From contig NZ_NXIA01000008.1 in the NCBI RefSeq assembly GCF_002412165.1, positions 1-64,000 of the forward strand: a DNA stretch of 64,000 nucleotides, given 5' to 3'. This stretch comes from Curtobacterium sp. 'Ferrero' (lineage in GTDB: Bacteria > Actinomycetota > Actinomycetes > Actinomycetales > Microbacteriaceae). Of this stretch, positions 9,505-17,562 are shown piece by piece. Each line of letters opens with the position of its first letter. Within the stretch, counting starts at the first letter, position 1. The position numbers and the translations under genes are program-made. Below the pieces are notes generated by a model, which did not search any database, was not told the DNA's origin, and worked only from the letters and a program-made list of their open reading frames with translations.

Positions 9505-9593
9505 GCTCCGAGGCTACGGCGGCGGTCCCGGGAGCCGGGGTCGGCACGCCGCGCCAGGGTGTTCGTCCCCTCGGCCGTCGCGAGCGCCCGTGG

Positions 9594-9842
9594 TCAGTGC
9601 CGGCGGGGCGGGGCCGGCGGCACGGGCTTCGCGGCGACGACGTCGGCGAGCGCCACCTCCACCGGACCGCGGCGCGTGTCGATCGTCACGGTGTCCGCGC
9701 CACGTGCGGTCAGCACGCCGAGGGAGTCCCGGGCACCGTCGCCGTGGTGGGCCCGGACGACGAGCCGGTCGCCGATCGCCGCGGCGCGCAGCACCAGGAG
9801 CGCGCGGGTGCGGGCGACGGCGGCGGCGGGGTCGGTGGTCAC
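9594..9842 (-). CDS. Small SH3-like domain protein
   Basis: An 82-residue protein ending in RGPVEVALADVVAAKPVPP. That tail matches the SH3-like N-terminal domain of the actinobacterial Rv0428c-type acetyltransferase family, where it normally precedes a GNAT domain. Here it stands alone; no GNAT part follows. The GTG at 9842 is chosen because the next in-frame start upstream would reach into the divergent S4-protein gene. Function unknown; possibly nucleic-acid or protein binding. It is divergent from the S4 RNA-binding gene with 44 bases between, so promoters must overlap. Confidence 0.6.
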   Translation of the reverse strand: MTTDPAAAVARTRALLVLRAAAIGDRLVVRAHHGDGARDSLGVLTARGADTVTIDTRRGPVEVALADVVAAKPVPPAPPRRH

Positions 9843-9886
9843 GGTGTCCAGGCTAGGACCGCCGGACGGCGTCGTAGGGTGTCCGG

Positions 9887-10249
9887 ATGGAGAAGGCACG
9901 GGTCGACAGCTGGATCTGGGCCGTCCGGATCACGAAGACCCGGTCGGCGGCGACGGCGGCGTGCAAGGCCGGGCACGTGCGGGTGAACGGCGAGCGCGCC
10001 AAGCCCGCGCAGCCGATCGCGCCCGGTGACGAGGTGCGGGTCCGGCAGAACGGGTTCGACCGGATCGTCGTGGTCCGCGGCATCATCCTGAAGCGGACGA
10101 GCGCGCCCGAGGCGGCGAAGCACTTCGAGGACCGGACGCCGCCGCGCCTGCCGCGCGAGGAGGCCGGCTTCGTGCCCCAGCGCGACCGCGGTGCGGGGCG
10201 CCCGAGCAAGCGGGAGCGCCGCGACCTCGAGAAGCTCCGCGGCTACTGA
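9887..10249 (+). CDS. S4-domain RNA-binding protein, HslR-like
   Basis: A 120-residue protein with an N-terminal S4 RNA-binding domain (VDSWIWAVRITKTRSAATAA, KAGHVRVNGERAKPAQPIAPG, residues about 6-60). A basic tail ends in GRPSKRERRDLEKLRG. The length and architecture match HslR/Hsp15, which in other bacteria binds stalled 50S subunits carrying a nascent chain. The C-terminal Lys/Arg-rich tail is typical. ATG at 9887. It stands alone as a short rightward unit, converging on the DnaJ-like gene 13 bases away. Confidence 0.8.
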   Translation: MEKARVDSWIWAVRITKTRSAATAACKAGHVRVNGERAKPAQPIAPGDEVRVRQNGFDRIVVVRGIILKRTSAPEAAKHFEDRTPPRLPREEAGFVPQRDRGAGRPSKRERRDLEKLRGY

Positions 10250-10262
10250 CGCTCCTGGCGGG

Positions 10263-11219
10263 TCAGACGAAGCGGACGGTCTGCTGCAGGCGGTCGCGGA
10301 CGTCGAACACGTCGACCGACCCGACCGGCGAGAGCGCCCCGGACAGCACGTACGCCAGGGCGCTGCGCTTGACGATGAACGCCGTGGGCTTCCTCTGGGG
10401 TCCGACGAGCTGAACGTCCTCGTCGACGGCGGAGTCCGGCACGACGAGGATCCGTCCGGTGAACCGCACCCGCGTCTGCTTCTGGACGGCCCGGGCGGCG
10501 CGGACGAGCTCCTTGACGGGGCGCTCCCCCGGCGCGAGGGTCTCCCCGACGATCTCACCGCCCTCGACCCGGACGGGCCCGCCCCAGTCGATGGACTCGA
10601 GCGCCCAGAGCCCCGAGTTCGTGAGCACGGCGTGGTCGAGCTTGCCCTCCGGTCCGGCGTCGAGGTCGTGCCAGACGGTGACGCCGATGCCCATGTCCGC
10701 GACGATGCTCGCGGTCGCCTCCTCGGCCAGTGCCTCGCCGAGGAGCCGGCGGATGTGCCGCGGCGCGGACCGGACGAGGGCGGGGTCGTACGGGTCCTCG
10801 ATGGGGTCCCCGAGGCCGACCCACTCGCGCTCGGCCTGCAGGAAGACCTCCCGCGAGCGTCCACCGGGGTGTCCGTGGGAACGTGCTCGTGGCCGGGAGT
10901 CACGGCGTGCGGTCGGTGGCGCGTAGGCGTCGCGCGGCGACCCGTGGCCCCACGCCGAGGAACCGGACGGGGACGCACCGTGCTCCCGCGCGGGCGGCGA
11001 CGTGGGACGGGACCCGGCGTCGTAGGCGCGCCGAGCGGCCGGTGTGCCGATGCGCTCCCAGGCGAGCTGGACGCGTCGGAAGGACTGTGCGTCGCCGCCG
11101 AGGTCGGGGTGGGACTCCCGCGCGGCCCTGCGGTAGGCGCGGCGGAGTTCCTCGTCGTCGGCGGTCGAGGGGACGCCGAGCACCTCGTAGGGGGTGGCGT
11201 CGGCCGGGCTGTCGGTCAT
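10263..11219 (-). CDS. DnaJ-domain protein with C-terminal NERD-like domain
   Basis: A 318-residue two-domain protein. Residues 10-70 are a J domain with the HPD motif (RESHPDLGGD), which stimulates DnaK-type ATPases. After a Ser/Pro/Arg-rich linker, residues about 155-260 resemble a NERD (nuclease-related) domain: VTVWHDLDAG, KLDHAVLTNSGLWALESIDW. The NERD Asp (LDHAV) and Glu (LES) are present. The Lys expected after Glu-Ser is replaced by Ile, so nuclease activity is doubtful. A GGAGGG site precedes the ATG at 11219. The combination suggests a chaperone-linked DNA- or RNA-handling role; that is inference. No dnaK or grpE lies nearby. Confidence 0.75.
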   Translation of the reverse strand: MTDSPADATPYEVLGVPSTADDEELRRAYRRAARESHPDLGGDAQSFRRVQLAWERIGTPAARRAYDAGSRPTSPPAREHGASPSGSSAWGHGSPRDAYAPPTARRDSRPRARSHGHPGGRSREVFLQAEREWVGLGDPIEDPYDPALVRSAPRHIRRLLGEALAEEATASIVADMGIGVTVWHDLDAGPEGKLDHAVLTNSGLWALESIDWGGPVRVEGGEIVGETLAPGERPVKELVRAARAVQKQTRVRFTGRILVVPDSAVDEDVQLVGPQRKPTAFIVKRSALAYVLSGALSPVGSVDVFDVRDRLQQTVRFV

Positions 11220-11433
11220 GGCCCTCCGACGTTACCCGAGGGAGCGTCGGTGTCCGCCGCACGCGGGCTGGACGCGCGCTGGGATCGGCCTGCGCCGCCG
11301 ACCCGCGGACACACGCATCCGTCCCGCGGACCACCCGTCGGGGCTCCGGTGCCTCGGCCTCACCCGGGGGCTCCGGTGCGGCGCAGCAATGCGGTCAGCG
11401 CGCCACCGACGCCCGACGTCCCGCGACCACGGT

Positions 11434-12174
11434 TCAGCCGATCGCGGCCCGGATCGCGTCCGCGTGCTCCTCGATCCACGCCACGTCCGCCCGGTAGAGC
11501 TCGACGTGCCCGTGCGCGAGGTCGCTGACGAACTTCGGGTCGCCGGCGGCCGCCTCGGTCTCGATCGTGGTGACGAGGGCGACGAGCGAGGCGAGCATCG
11601 TGTCGACGAGCACCGAACGGGAGCGTTCGTCGAGCCCGTAGGCACGGCAGAACTCGGCCGCGCGGGCGAGCCGCGCGTCGAGCGGCGCCGATCCGCCCTC
11701 GACCCCGCCCGTGGTGAAGGGTGCGAAGCGGTAGACCGCACTCGCGACGTCCCAGACCCGCGGACCGGGGTGGGCGGTGTCGAAGTCGATGATGCCGACC
11801 GCGGCGATGCCGTCGTACACGCAGTTGTAGGGCGCGAAGTCACCGTGCACGATCGTCTCGACCGGCAGCCGCTCGGCCTGGGACCACACGTCCGTGTCCG
11901 AACGGGGGAAGTCGGCGGCGGCGTCGTGGTAGTGCCGGAGCATCCTGGCCGTGGTGACGAGCGCCGCCTCGCTGGCGATGTCCTGGTTCCACGGGTAGTC
12001 CCCGGCCGTGCCCGCGACGAACGTGACCGTCTCGACCGTCTCGCCGATCGCGATCGGCTCCGGCACCCCGACGAACCCCCGGCCGTGGACGTGCTCGAGC
12101 AGGCGGTGGACCGTGGGCGTCCACGGACCCGCCGGGCGGTGGACCCGGTCGTCTGCCCTGGTGATGCGTTCCAT
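11434..12174 (-). CDS. Aminoglycoside-phosphotransferase-like kinase (APH family)
   Basis: A 246-residue small-molecule kinase of the APH/choline kinase fold. The catalytic loop is IVHGDFAPYNCVYDG (HGDxxxxN, with Asp as base), followed by the metal-binding GIIDFDTAHPGPRVWDVA. The substrate is unknown, and the family name does not imply antibiotic resistance. The ATG at 12174 is chosen because AGGAGG stands 7 bases upstream; a longer frame to 12246 lacks a site. It faces the repeat-rich spacer on its 5' side, so its promoter lies at the edge of that region. Confidence 0.85.
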   Translation of the reverse strand: MERITRADDRVHRPAGPWTPTVHRLLEHVHGRGFVGVPEPIAIGETVETVTFVAGTAGDYPWNQDIASEAALVTTARMLRHYHDAAADFPRSDTDVWSQAERLPVETIVHGDFAPYNCVYDGIAAVGIIDFDTAHPGPRVWDVASAVYRFAPFTTGGVEGGSAPLDARLARAAEFCRAYGLDERSRSVLVDTMLASLVALVTTIETEAAAGDPKFVSDLAHGHVELYRADVAWIEEHADAIRAAIG

Positions 12175-12360
12175 GGTGGAACCTCCTGTTGCCGTCTCCG
12201 TTGACGTTCGGCCCAGCGTATCCGTGCACGCTCGGCATCGCCGCACCGGACGACGAGCGTCACACGACCGTCACGTGTGCGAAACCCGTCCTGCGCCGTG
12301 TGGACGAGGCTCGCGCCCCTCCCGCCCGTCGGGGGCCGGGCGGGTCCGGTGCGCACCTCC

Positions 12361-12575
12361 GCACCCGCGCACGGGGAACGAAGACGCCTCCGAGCCGCTG
12401 GCCGATCCGGTCGGCGTTCCTCGGCATTCGCGAACCGGATCGGCCACCACGCAGAACGCGGACGTTCTCCGCATCCGCGCACGGGGAACGAAGACGCCTC
12501 CGAGCCGCTGGCCGATCCGGTGGGCCTTCCTCGGCATTCGCGAACCGGATCGGCCACCACGCAGAACGCGGACGT
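12361..12575. repeat. Two 105-bp direct repeats, each with an inner palindrome
   Basis: Copies at 12361-12465 and 12471-12575 differ at about three positions and are spaced exactly 110 bases apart. Each contains the inverted repeat GGCCGATCCGGT / ACCGGATCGGCC (12400-12411 with 12434-12445; 12510-12521 with 12544-12555). The right half, TCGCGAACCGGATCGGCCA, recurs at 45265-45283. This looks like a dispersed palindromic element in tandem, comparable to REP/BIME units; that comparison is inference. Confidence 0.8.
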
Positions 12576-12712
12576 GGGGCGGCACGATGGCAGACCCGGC
12601 ACGCCCGCCGGACCCTGCGCGCGCGCCAGACCCGGCACGCCCGGCAGTCGTGTCCGGGACACGCAGTGCGAGGCGCCCGCAGCAGACGCTCACCGCAGCG
12701 CGCGTCCTCCGC

Positions 12713-12870
12713 CGCACCGGCGCACCTCAGCGCGCAGGTCACCTGCGCACCTCAGCGCGCAGGTCACCTGCGCACCGGCGCACCTCAGCGCCCGGGTCAC
12801 CTGCGCACCGGCGCACCTCGGCGCGCAGGTCACCGCCGCACCTCGGCGCGCGCGTCACCGCCGCACCCGC
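12713..12870. repeat. Minisatellite of about five 24-31 bp units
   Basis: The unit is CGCACCTCAGCGCGCAGGTC followed by ACCTG. The first two copies (12721, 12745) are perfect. The next units have a GCACCGG spacer and base changes. Several units contain the palindrome CAGGTCACCTG or a degenerate form. The array ends 5 bases before the stop codon of the Nudix fusion gene. Confidence 0.8.
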
Positions 12871-12875
12871 GCAGC

Positions 12876-13793
12876 TCAGCTCGCGAACGCGTCCCGCAGC
12901 CACGACGGCCCCCGCACCGCCGCGCCGAGCGCCTCGACCCGTGACCGCAGCTCCCGGTCCGCCGTGATGACCACGACCGGCGCGTCGCCGGAAGCGCGCG
13001 CGGAGTCGGCGGCGGCGACGATCGCGTCGTCGCCCGCTCCGGGTGCCCGCACGACATCGATCCCGCGGGCCGACCCGGCGGAGGCGAGCCGGGCCTCCCC
13101 CTCGAGCACCACGGTCCAGCGCGGCCACCAGCGGGCGAACGGCAGATCGAGGTCCCTCGCGGGGACCCCGTCCGCGGCGAGCGCCGTGACGCCGCCGACC
13201 AGCCGGTCGGCCGCGCCCGGCCGGTCGCGCCACCAGCCGTCGGGCACGCTGCCGACGACGTTCGCGGCGTCGACGACGACGTGCGGGGTGGTCGGGAGCG
13301 CGGCGCGGAGCGACGGCCAGGAGGCGCCGAAGCCGGGGTGCAGCGGCAGGTCGTCGACCTGGTCGGCGGGGATCCAGGCCAGCTCGAGACTCTCGCGGTC
13401 GGCGATGATCGGCTCGAACGGCCGGGAGGCACGCCCCACGACGGTCGTGTAGGTCCAGAACCCGAGGTCGAGGACCGCGGTGTGGCGCAGGTCGATGCCG
13501 TCCTCGGGGACCCCGGCTTCCTCCGCGGACTCGCGGAGGGCTCCGGTGACGGCGTCCTCGCCCTGGTGCCGGGCCCCGCCGGGGATGCCCCAGGTGCCGC
13601 CGTGGTGGCTCCACTCGACGCGGTGCTGCAGCAGGACCCGCCCGGCGCCGTCGTCGACGAGCAGGCCGGCCGCGCCGAAGCGTCCCCAGGCCCGGGTGCC
13701 GTCGGGACCGACCGCCCATGCGTCGCCGGGGTCGCGCGGTCCGGGCGGCGGACCGGGAGGCGTCGCGCGGTTCACACCAGGGAGGTCGGGCAC
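12876..13793 (-). CDS. Nudix hydrolase fused to a NYN/PIN-like domain
   Basis: A 305-residue fusion. The N-terminal half holds the Nudix box (GGARHQGEDAVTGALRESAE, then EAGV; about residues 75-98) for hydrolysis of a nucleoside diphosphate-X compound. The second half (HVVVDAANVVGS, RWWPRWTVVLEGEARL, VVVITADRELRSRVEALGA) looks like a NYN/PIN-type ribonuclease fold, with Asp in VDAANV and in TADREL. The GTG at 13793 sits just after GGGAGG. Its stop is next to the minisatellite. Family knowledge: Nudix cleans or processes nucleotide derivatives and NYN cleaves RNA. A joint role in RNA-end processing is my guess. It is divergent from the riboswitch-led thiamine operon. Confidence 0.75.
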   Translation of the reverse strand: MPDLPGVNRATPPGPPPGPRDPGDAWAVGPDGTRAWGRFGAAGLLVDDGAGRVLLQHRVEWSHHGGTWGIPGGARHQGEDAVTGALRESAEEAGVPEDGIDLRHTAVLDLGFWTYTTVVGRASRPFEPIIADRESLELAWIPADQVDDLPLHPGFGASWPSLRAALPTTPHVVVDAANVVGSVPDGWWRDRPGAADRLVGGVTALAADGVPARDLDLPFARWWPRWTVVLEGEARLASAGSARGIDVVRAPGAGDDAIVAAADSARASGDAPVVVITADRELRSRVEALGAAVRGPSWLRDAFAS

Positions 13794-13864
13794 GGTCCCA
13801 GCCTCCCACACCACCCCCGACAGCGACCCGGAGCGGGTCACGGGACGTCGTGTACGGTGACCAT

Positions 13865-13942
13865 CGAGACACGGGGTGCCGCGACCGCGGCTGAGATCAC
13901 ACCCGTCGAACCTGCTCGAGCTCGTACTCGCGAAGGGATCGT
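13865..13942 (+). promoter_or_regulatory. TPP riboswitch (THI box)
   Basis: The conserved thi-box segments appear in order: ACGGGGTGCC, GGCTGAGATCACACCC, GTCGAACCTG and GCGAAGGGA. It lies directly before the ATG of thiM at 13945. The 3' conserved AAGGGA also serves as the ribosome-binding site. Binding of thiamine diphosphate should therefore block translation initiation of the operon. Confidence 0.95.
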
Positions 13943-13944
13943 CC

Positions 13945-14802
13945 ATGAACACCGCTGCGCCCTCCTCCCCCTGGGTCGACCGCACCGCCGAACTCCTCGA
14001 AGCCGTCCGTGCCCGGGCTCCGCTCGTGCAGTGCATCACGAACACGGTCGTGCAGAACGTGACCGCGAACGTGCTGCTCGCCGTCGGTGCCTCGCCGGCG
14101 ATGGTCGACGTCCGCACGGAGGCCGGACCGTTCGCCCGGGTCGCCGACGCCCTGCTCGTGAACACCGGGACGCCGCACGCCGAGCAGGTCGAGGCCGCGC
14201 TCGAGGCGGCCGACGCGGCGGTCGACGCCGGCGCCCCGTGGGTGCTCGACCCCGTCGCCGTCGGCGCGCTCCCCGTCCGGACGGCGCTCGCCGGGGGGCT
14301 GCTCGCACGGCGGCCGACGGTGCTCCGCGGCAACGCCTCCGAGGTGCTCGCCCTGCTCAGCGACACGGCCGGTGGCCGTGGCACGGACGCGACGGCGTCG
14401 GCCGACGACGCGCGGACGGTCGCGACGGCGGCGGCCGGGAGGCACGTGGGCGCGGTCGCCGTGTCGGGTCCGGTCGACCTGCTGGTCACCCCGGGCGGGG
14501 CCGTCGTGCGGGTCGCGAACGGCACGGAGCTGCTGACGCGGATCACCGGCGGCGGGTGCGCCCTCGGAGCGGTCGTCGCCGCGTTCGCCGCCGTGGTGCC
14601 GGACGACCCCGGTGCCGCCGCCGTCGCCGCCACGGTCGTGCACACCGTGGCTGCGGAGCTCGCCGCGCAGGAGGCGGGCGGTCCGGGGACGTTCCAGCCG
14701 CTGTTCCTCGACCGGCTCGCCGCGCTCGTCCCGGAGGACGTCGTCCGCACGGCACGGGTGCACGTCGAGTCCGCCGCGGACCCGGTGGCGGTGACGGCGT
14801 GA
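13945..14802 (+). CDS. thiM: Hydroxyethylthiazole kinase
   Basis: A 285-residue salvage enzyme that phosphorylates 4-methyl-5-(2-hydroxyethyl)thiazole. It shows the family blocks [20 protein letters not shown] near the N-terminus, [12 protein letters not shown], and [10 protein letters not shown]. The catalytic [15 protein letters not shown] has Cys at about 205. The start is the ATG immediately after the TPP riboswitch. Its stop overlaps the GTG of thiE (GTGA). Placed first in the operon, it supplies the thiazole phosphate that ThiE joins to the pyrimidine. The length is typical of the family. Confidence 0.95.
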   Translation: MNTAAPSSPWVDRTAELLEAVRARAPLVQCITNTVVQNVTANVLLAVGASPAMVDVRTEAGPFARVADALLVNTGTPHAEQVEAALEAADAAVDAGAPWVLDPVAVGALPVRTALAGGLLARRPTVLRGNASEVLALLSDTAGGRGTDATASADDARTVATAAAGRHVGAVAVSGPVDLLVTPGGAVVRVANGTELLTRITGGGCALGAVVAAFAAVVPDDPGAAAVAATVVHTVAAELAAQEAGGPGTFQPLFLDRLAALVPEDVVRTARVHVESAADPVAVTA

Positions 14803-15512
14803 CGGACCTCGGCGTGTACCTCGTGACCGACCCGGAGCTGTGCGATCGGCACGGCGTCGGCGTGCTCGGCGTGGTCCGCGCAGCCGTCGACGCGGGCGTG
14901 CGCCTCGTGCAGGTGCGGGACAAGGAGGCGACGGCACGGGACCTCCTCGCGCTGACGGCGGCGGTGGCCGACGCGGTGGGCGACCGTGCGACGGTGGTGG
15001 TCGACGACCGGCTCGACGTCGCCCTCGCCGCTCGGCACGCCGGACACCGGGTCGCCGGGGTGCACCTCGGCCAGTCCGACGTCCCGGCGGCTGCCGCGCG
15101 GGCGCTGCTCGGCCCGGCCGCGCACGTCGGACTGACCGCGAACACACCTGAGCACCTCGCCGCCGTCGCCGCGCTGCCCGAGGGCACGGTGGACCTGCTC
15201 GGCGTGGGCGTCGTCCGACCGACGTCCACCAAGCCCGACCACCCGGCGCCCCTCGGCGTCGACGGCTTCGCCCGCATCGCCGCGGCCACGACGGTGCCGT
15301 GCGTCGCGATCGGCGGCGTCCGGCTCGACGACGTCGGCGCCCTGCGCGCCGCCGGCGCGTCCGGTGTCGCGGTCGTGTCGGGGATCTGCGCGGCGCCCGA
15401 CCCGGGTGTGGCCGCCGCCGCCCACGTGACCGCCTGGCGGGCCGCGGGTGCCCTGTCACCGGAGCCGCGCCTCCAGGCCGACGCGTCGCGCCGACGGGAG
15501 GCGACGCGGTGA
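14799..15512 (+). CDS. thiE: Thiamine-phosphate synthase
   Basis: A 237-residue TIM-barrel enzyme that couples hydroxymethylpyrimidine diphosphate and thiazole phosphate into thiamine phosphate. Recognisable blocks are LYLVTD-like [62 protein letters not shown] and IGGV. It starts at a GTG inside the stop of thiM and ends inside the start of the next gene, so all three thiamine genes are translationally coupled and controlled by the TPP riboswitch. The C-terminal 15 residues are extra compared with short family members. Confidence 0.93.
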   Translation: MTDLGVYLVTDPELCDRHGVGVLGVVRAAVDAGVRLVQVRDKEATARDLLALTAAVADAVGDRATVVVDDRLDVALAARHAGHRVAGVHLGQSDVPAAAARALLGPAAHVGLTANTPEHLAAVAALPEGTVDLLGVGVVRPTSTKPDHPAPLGVDGFARIAAATTVPCVAIGGVRLDDVGALRAAGASGVAVVSGICAAPDPGVAAAAHVTAWRAAGALSPEPRLQADASRRREATR

Positions 15513-17038
15513 CCGCCGTGCCCCGCGTGCTGTCCATCGCCGGGACCGACCCCACTGGTGGTGCCGGGATGCAGGCGGACCTCAAGGCGATCGCCGCCCA
15601 CGACGGCTACGGCATGGGCGTCGTGACCGCGCTCGTCGCCCAGAACACCCGCGGCGTGCGGTCGGTGCACGTGCCGGACACGCGGTTCCTCCGTGCCCAG
15701 CTCGACGCGGTGTCCGACGACGTGACGATCGACGCGGTGAAGGTCGGCATGCTCGCCGACGCCGCGGTCGTGCGGACCGTGACGGAATGGCTCGCCGAGC
15801 ACCGTCCGCCCGTCGTGGTGGTCGACCCGGTGATGGTGGCGACGAGCGGCGACCGGCTGCTCTCCCCCGACGCCGAGGCCGCCCTCACCGGACTGTTCGC
15901 GCACGCCGACCTCGTGACCCCGAACCGGGCCGAGCTCGCGGTCCTGGCCGGGCTCGCGGGCGGTGGGTCGTCAGCGGCTCCGGTCGAGCGCGCGGCGGTC
16001 GAGCGCGCGGCGGTCGTGGCGCGGGCCTGGGACGTGCACGTCCTCGCGAAGGGTGGACACGACGACGGCCCGGTCGCCGAGGACGTCCTCGTCGCGCCGG
16101 ACGGGAGCGTCCGGGTGTTCACCGCGCCACGGGTGGCGACGACGAACACGCACGGCACCGGTTGCTCGCTGTCGAGCGCCGTCGCCACCCTCGCCGCGCA
16201 GCACGGCGACTGGGAGCTCGCCGTCGGCCGGGCGAAGGCGTGGCTGACGACGGCGCTCGAGCACGCCGACGCCCTCGAGGTCGGCCGCGGACACGGCCCC
16301 GTCGACCACGGCGCCGCCCTCCGGGACGCGCTGCCCCCGGTGCGGTGGACCGACGCGTGGTGGGACGACGCCGCCGACACGCTCGAGGCGGTGCTCCGCT
16401 GCCGGTTCCTCACCGGGCTCGCCGACGGCACCCTCGACGCCGGTGTGTTCGAGCGCTACCTGGCGCAGGACGTGCACTACCTGCTGGCGTACGAACGGCA
16501 CCTGTCCGCCCTCGCCGCCGCCACCACCGGCGAGACGTCCCAGGCATGGGCGGCCGCAGCCGCGGGCTGTGCGGTCGAGGCCGAGGCCCTGCACCACCGA
16601 CGCCTGGCGGGCTCGCACGCCGACGACCCCGTCGACCCCGTGTGCGCCGGCTACCTGGCACACCTGCAGGCGGCAGCCGACAGCGGGTCGCCTGCGGTCC
16701 TCGCGGCCGCGGTGCTGCCGTGCTTCCGGGTGTACGCCTGGGTCGGGACCCGGCTCGGCCACGCGCCGGAGGGGCACCCGTTCGCGGACTGGCTCGGGGC
16801 GTACGGCGACCCGGGGTTCGCGGCGGCGAGCGCGGCGGCCACCGAGCGGGTGGAGGCGATGGCGGCCGCGGCGGCGCCGAACGAGCGGGGACGGATGGCG
16901 CGGGCGTTCCGGACGTCGACGGCGTGGGAGGCGGCGTTCTTCGCGATGCCGTTCGGCTCAGGGGCGAGCGCGGTTGCGGATGCCGGGGCGGGCGCTGCGG
17001 CGGTTCCCGGTGACGGCGCTGACGTGCGCACGAGCTGA
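15509..17038 (+). CDS. thiD: Bifunctional ThiD-TenA fusion protein
   Basis: A 509-residue fusion. Residues 1-270 are ThiD (SIAGTDPTGGAGMQADLKAI, VDPVMVATSGDRLL, NTHGTGCSLSSAVA), the kinase making hydroxymethylpyrimidine diphosphate. Residues about 290-490 are TenA/thiaminase II: YLAQDVHYL with the Asp, LPCFRVYAWVG with the catalytic Cys, and TSTAWEAAFF with the C-terminal Glu. The GTG start overlaps the thiE stop. TenA releases the pyrimidine from degraded thiamine and ThiD phosphorylates it, so the fusion channels salvage, as in yeast Thi20-type proteins. No thiC is present, so the operon salvages rather than makes the pyrimidine. The last 25 residues are low complexity. Confidence 0.92.
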   Translation: MTAVPRVLSIAGTDPTGGAGMQADLKAIAAHDGYGMGVVTALVAQNTRGVRSVHVPDTRFLRAQLDAVSDDVTIDAVKVGMLADAAVVRTVTEWLAEHRPPVVVVDPVMVATSGDRLLSPDAEAALTGLFAHADLVTPNRAELAVLAGLAGGGSSAAPVERAAVERAAVVARAWDVHVLAKGGHDDGPVAEDVLVAPDGSVRVFTAPRVATTNTHGTGCSLSSAVATLAAQHGDWELAVGRAKAWLTTALEHADALEVGRGHGPVDHGAALRDALPPVRWTDAWWDDAADTLEAVLRCRFLTGLADGTLDAGVFERYLAQDVHYLLAYERHLSALAAATTGETSQAWAAAAAGCAVEAEALHHRRLAGSHADDPVDPVCAGYLAHLQAAADSGSPAVLAAAVLPCFRVYAWVGTRLGHAPEGHPFADWLGAYGDPGFAAASAAATERVEAMAAAAAPNERGRMARAFRTSTAWEAAFFAMPFGSGASAVADAGAGAAAVPGDGADVRTS

Positions 17039-17058
17039 GCGCGGGCGGGTCGGCTCCG

Positions 17059-17562
17059 TCAGCGGGGCGGCAGCCGCACCAGCTCGACCGACAGCTCGTC
17101 CCCGTCGACGGTGCCGCGCATCCAGGTGTGGTCCGGCTGGCGGCGGCGGTCGGTCGGTGAGCCCGGGTTGAGCAGGCGGAGCCCGTTCCCGGCGACGGTG
17201 TCCCAGGGGATGTGCGAGTGGCCGAAGACGAGCACGTCGACGTCGGGGAACGCCGCGGCGGCCCGACGTTCCCGCCCCGTCACCGCCCCGGTCTCGTGCA
17301 CGGCCGCGAACCGGAGGCCCTCCACGTCGAAGCGCGCCTCGAGCGGCAGCCGGTCGTCGAACTCGGGCCCGTCGTTGTTGCCGCGGACCCCGACGAACCG
17401 ACGGGCCCGCCCGGACACGGCGTCGAGCGTGGCGAGGTCGACCCAGTCGCCGGCGTGCACCACGAGGTCGGCCGCGTCGATGTCGTCCCAGAGCCCGGGC
17501 GGCAGGTCCTTCGCCCGCTTCGGCAGGTGCGTGTCGGACAGCAGGACGAACGACGTCGTCAC
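17059..17562 (-). CDS. Metallophosphoesterase, YfcE/MJ0936 type
   Basis: A 167-residue calcineurin-like phosphodiesterase. The metal-binding motifs are in order: LLSDTHLP (DxH), VVHAGDWVD (GDxxD), VRGNNDGP (GNND), FAAVHE and VFGHSHIPW (GHSH). The length and the order match small YfcE-type enzymes that hydrolyse phosphodiesters or cyclic nucleotides in vitro. The GTG start overlaps the stop of the MarR gene by 4 bases, so it is coupled to that regulator. The physiological substrate is not known. It converges on the thiamine operon, 20 bases away. Confidence 0.88.
   Translation of the reverse strand: MTTSFVLLSDTHLPKRAKDLPPGLWDDIDAADLVVHAGDWVDLATLDAVSGRARRFVGVRGNNDGPEFDDRLPLEARFDVEGLRFAAVHETGAVTGRERRAAAAFPDVDVLVFGHSHIPWDTVAGNGLRLLNPGSPTDRRRQPDHTWMRGTVDGDELSVELVRLPPR

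Larger units (their letters stand above)
12175..12875. other. 701-base gene-free, repeat-rich spacer
   Basis: No supported gene. The stretch contains the promoter of the APH-like kinase, two 105-base tandem copies of a palindromic element (12361-12575), a low-complexity CGCCAGACC/GGCAC region and a 24-base minisatellite (12713-12870) that abuts the stop codon of the Nudix fusion gene. Frames open across it are composition artefacts that change with each repeat. Confidence 0.7.

Noticed and set aside
11434..12174. Aminoglycoside resistance gene
   Set aside because: Only the general APH kinase motifs are present; chromosomal APH-fold kinases mostly act on other metabolites.
12361..12575. Possible CRISPR array
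   Set aside because: Only two 105-base copies with a 5-base spacing and internal palindromes; no short repeats with unique spacers and no cas genes.
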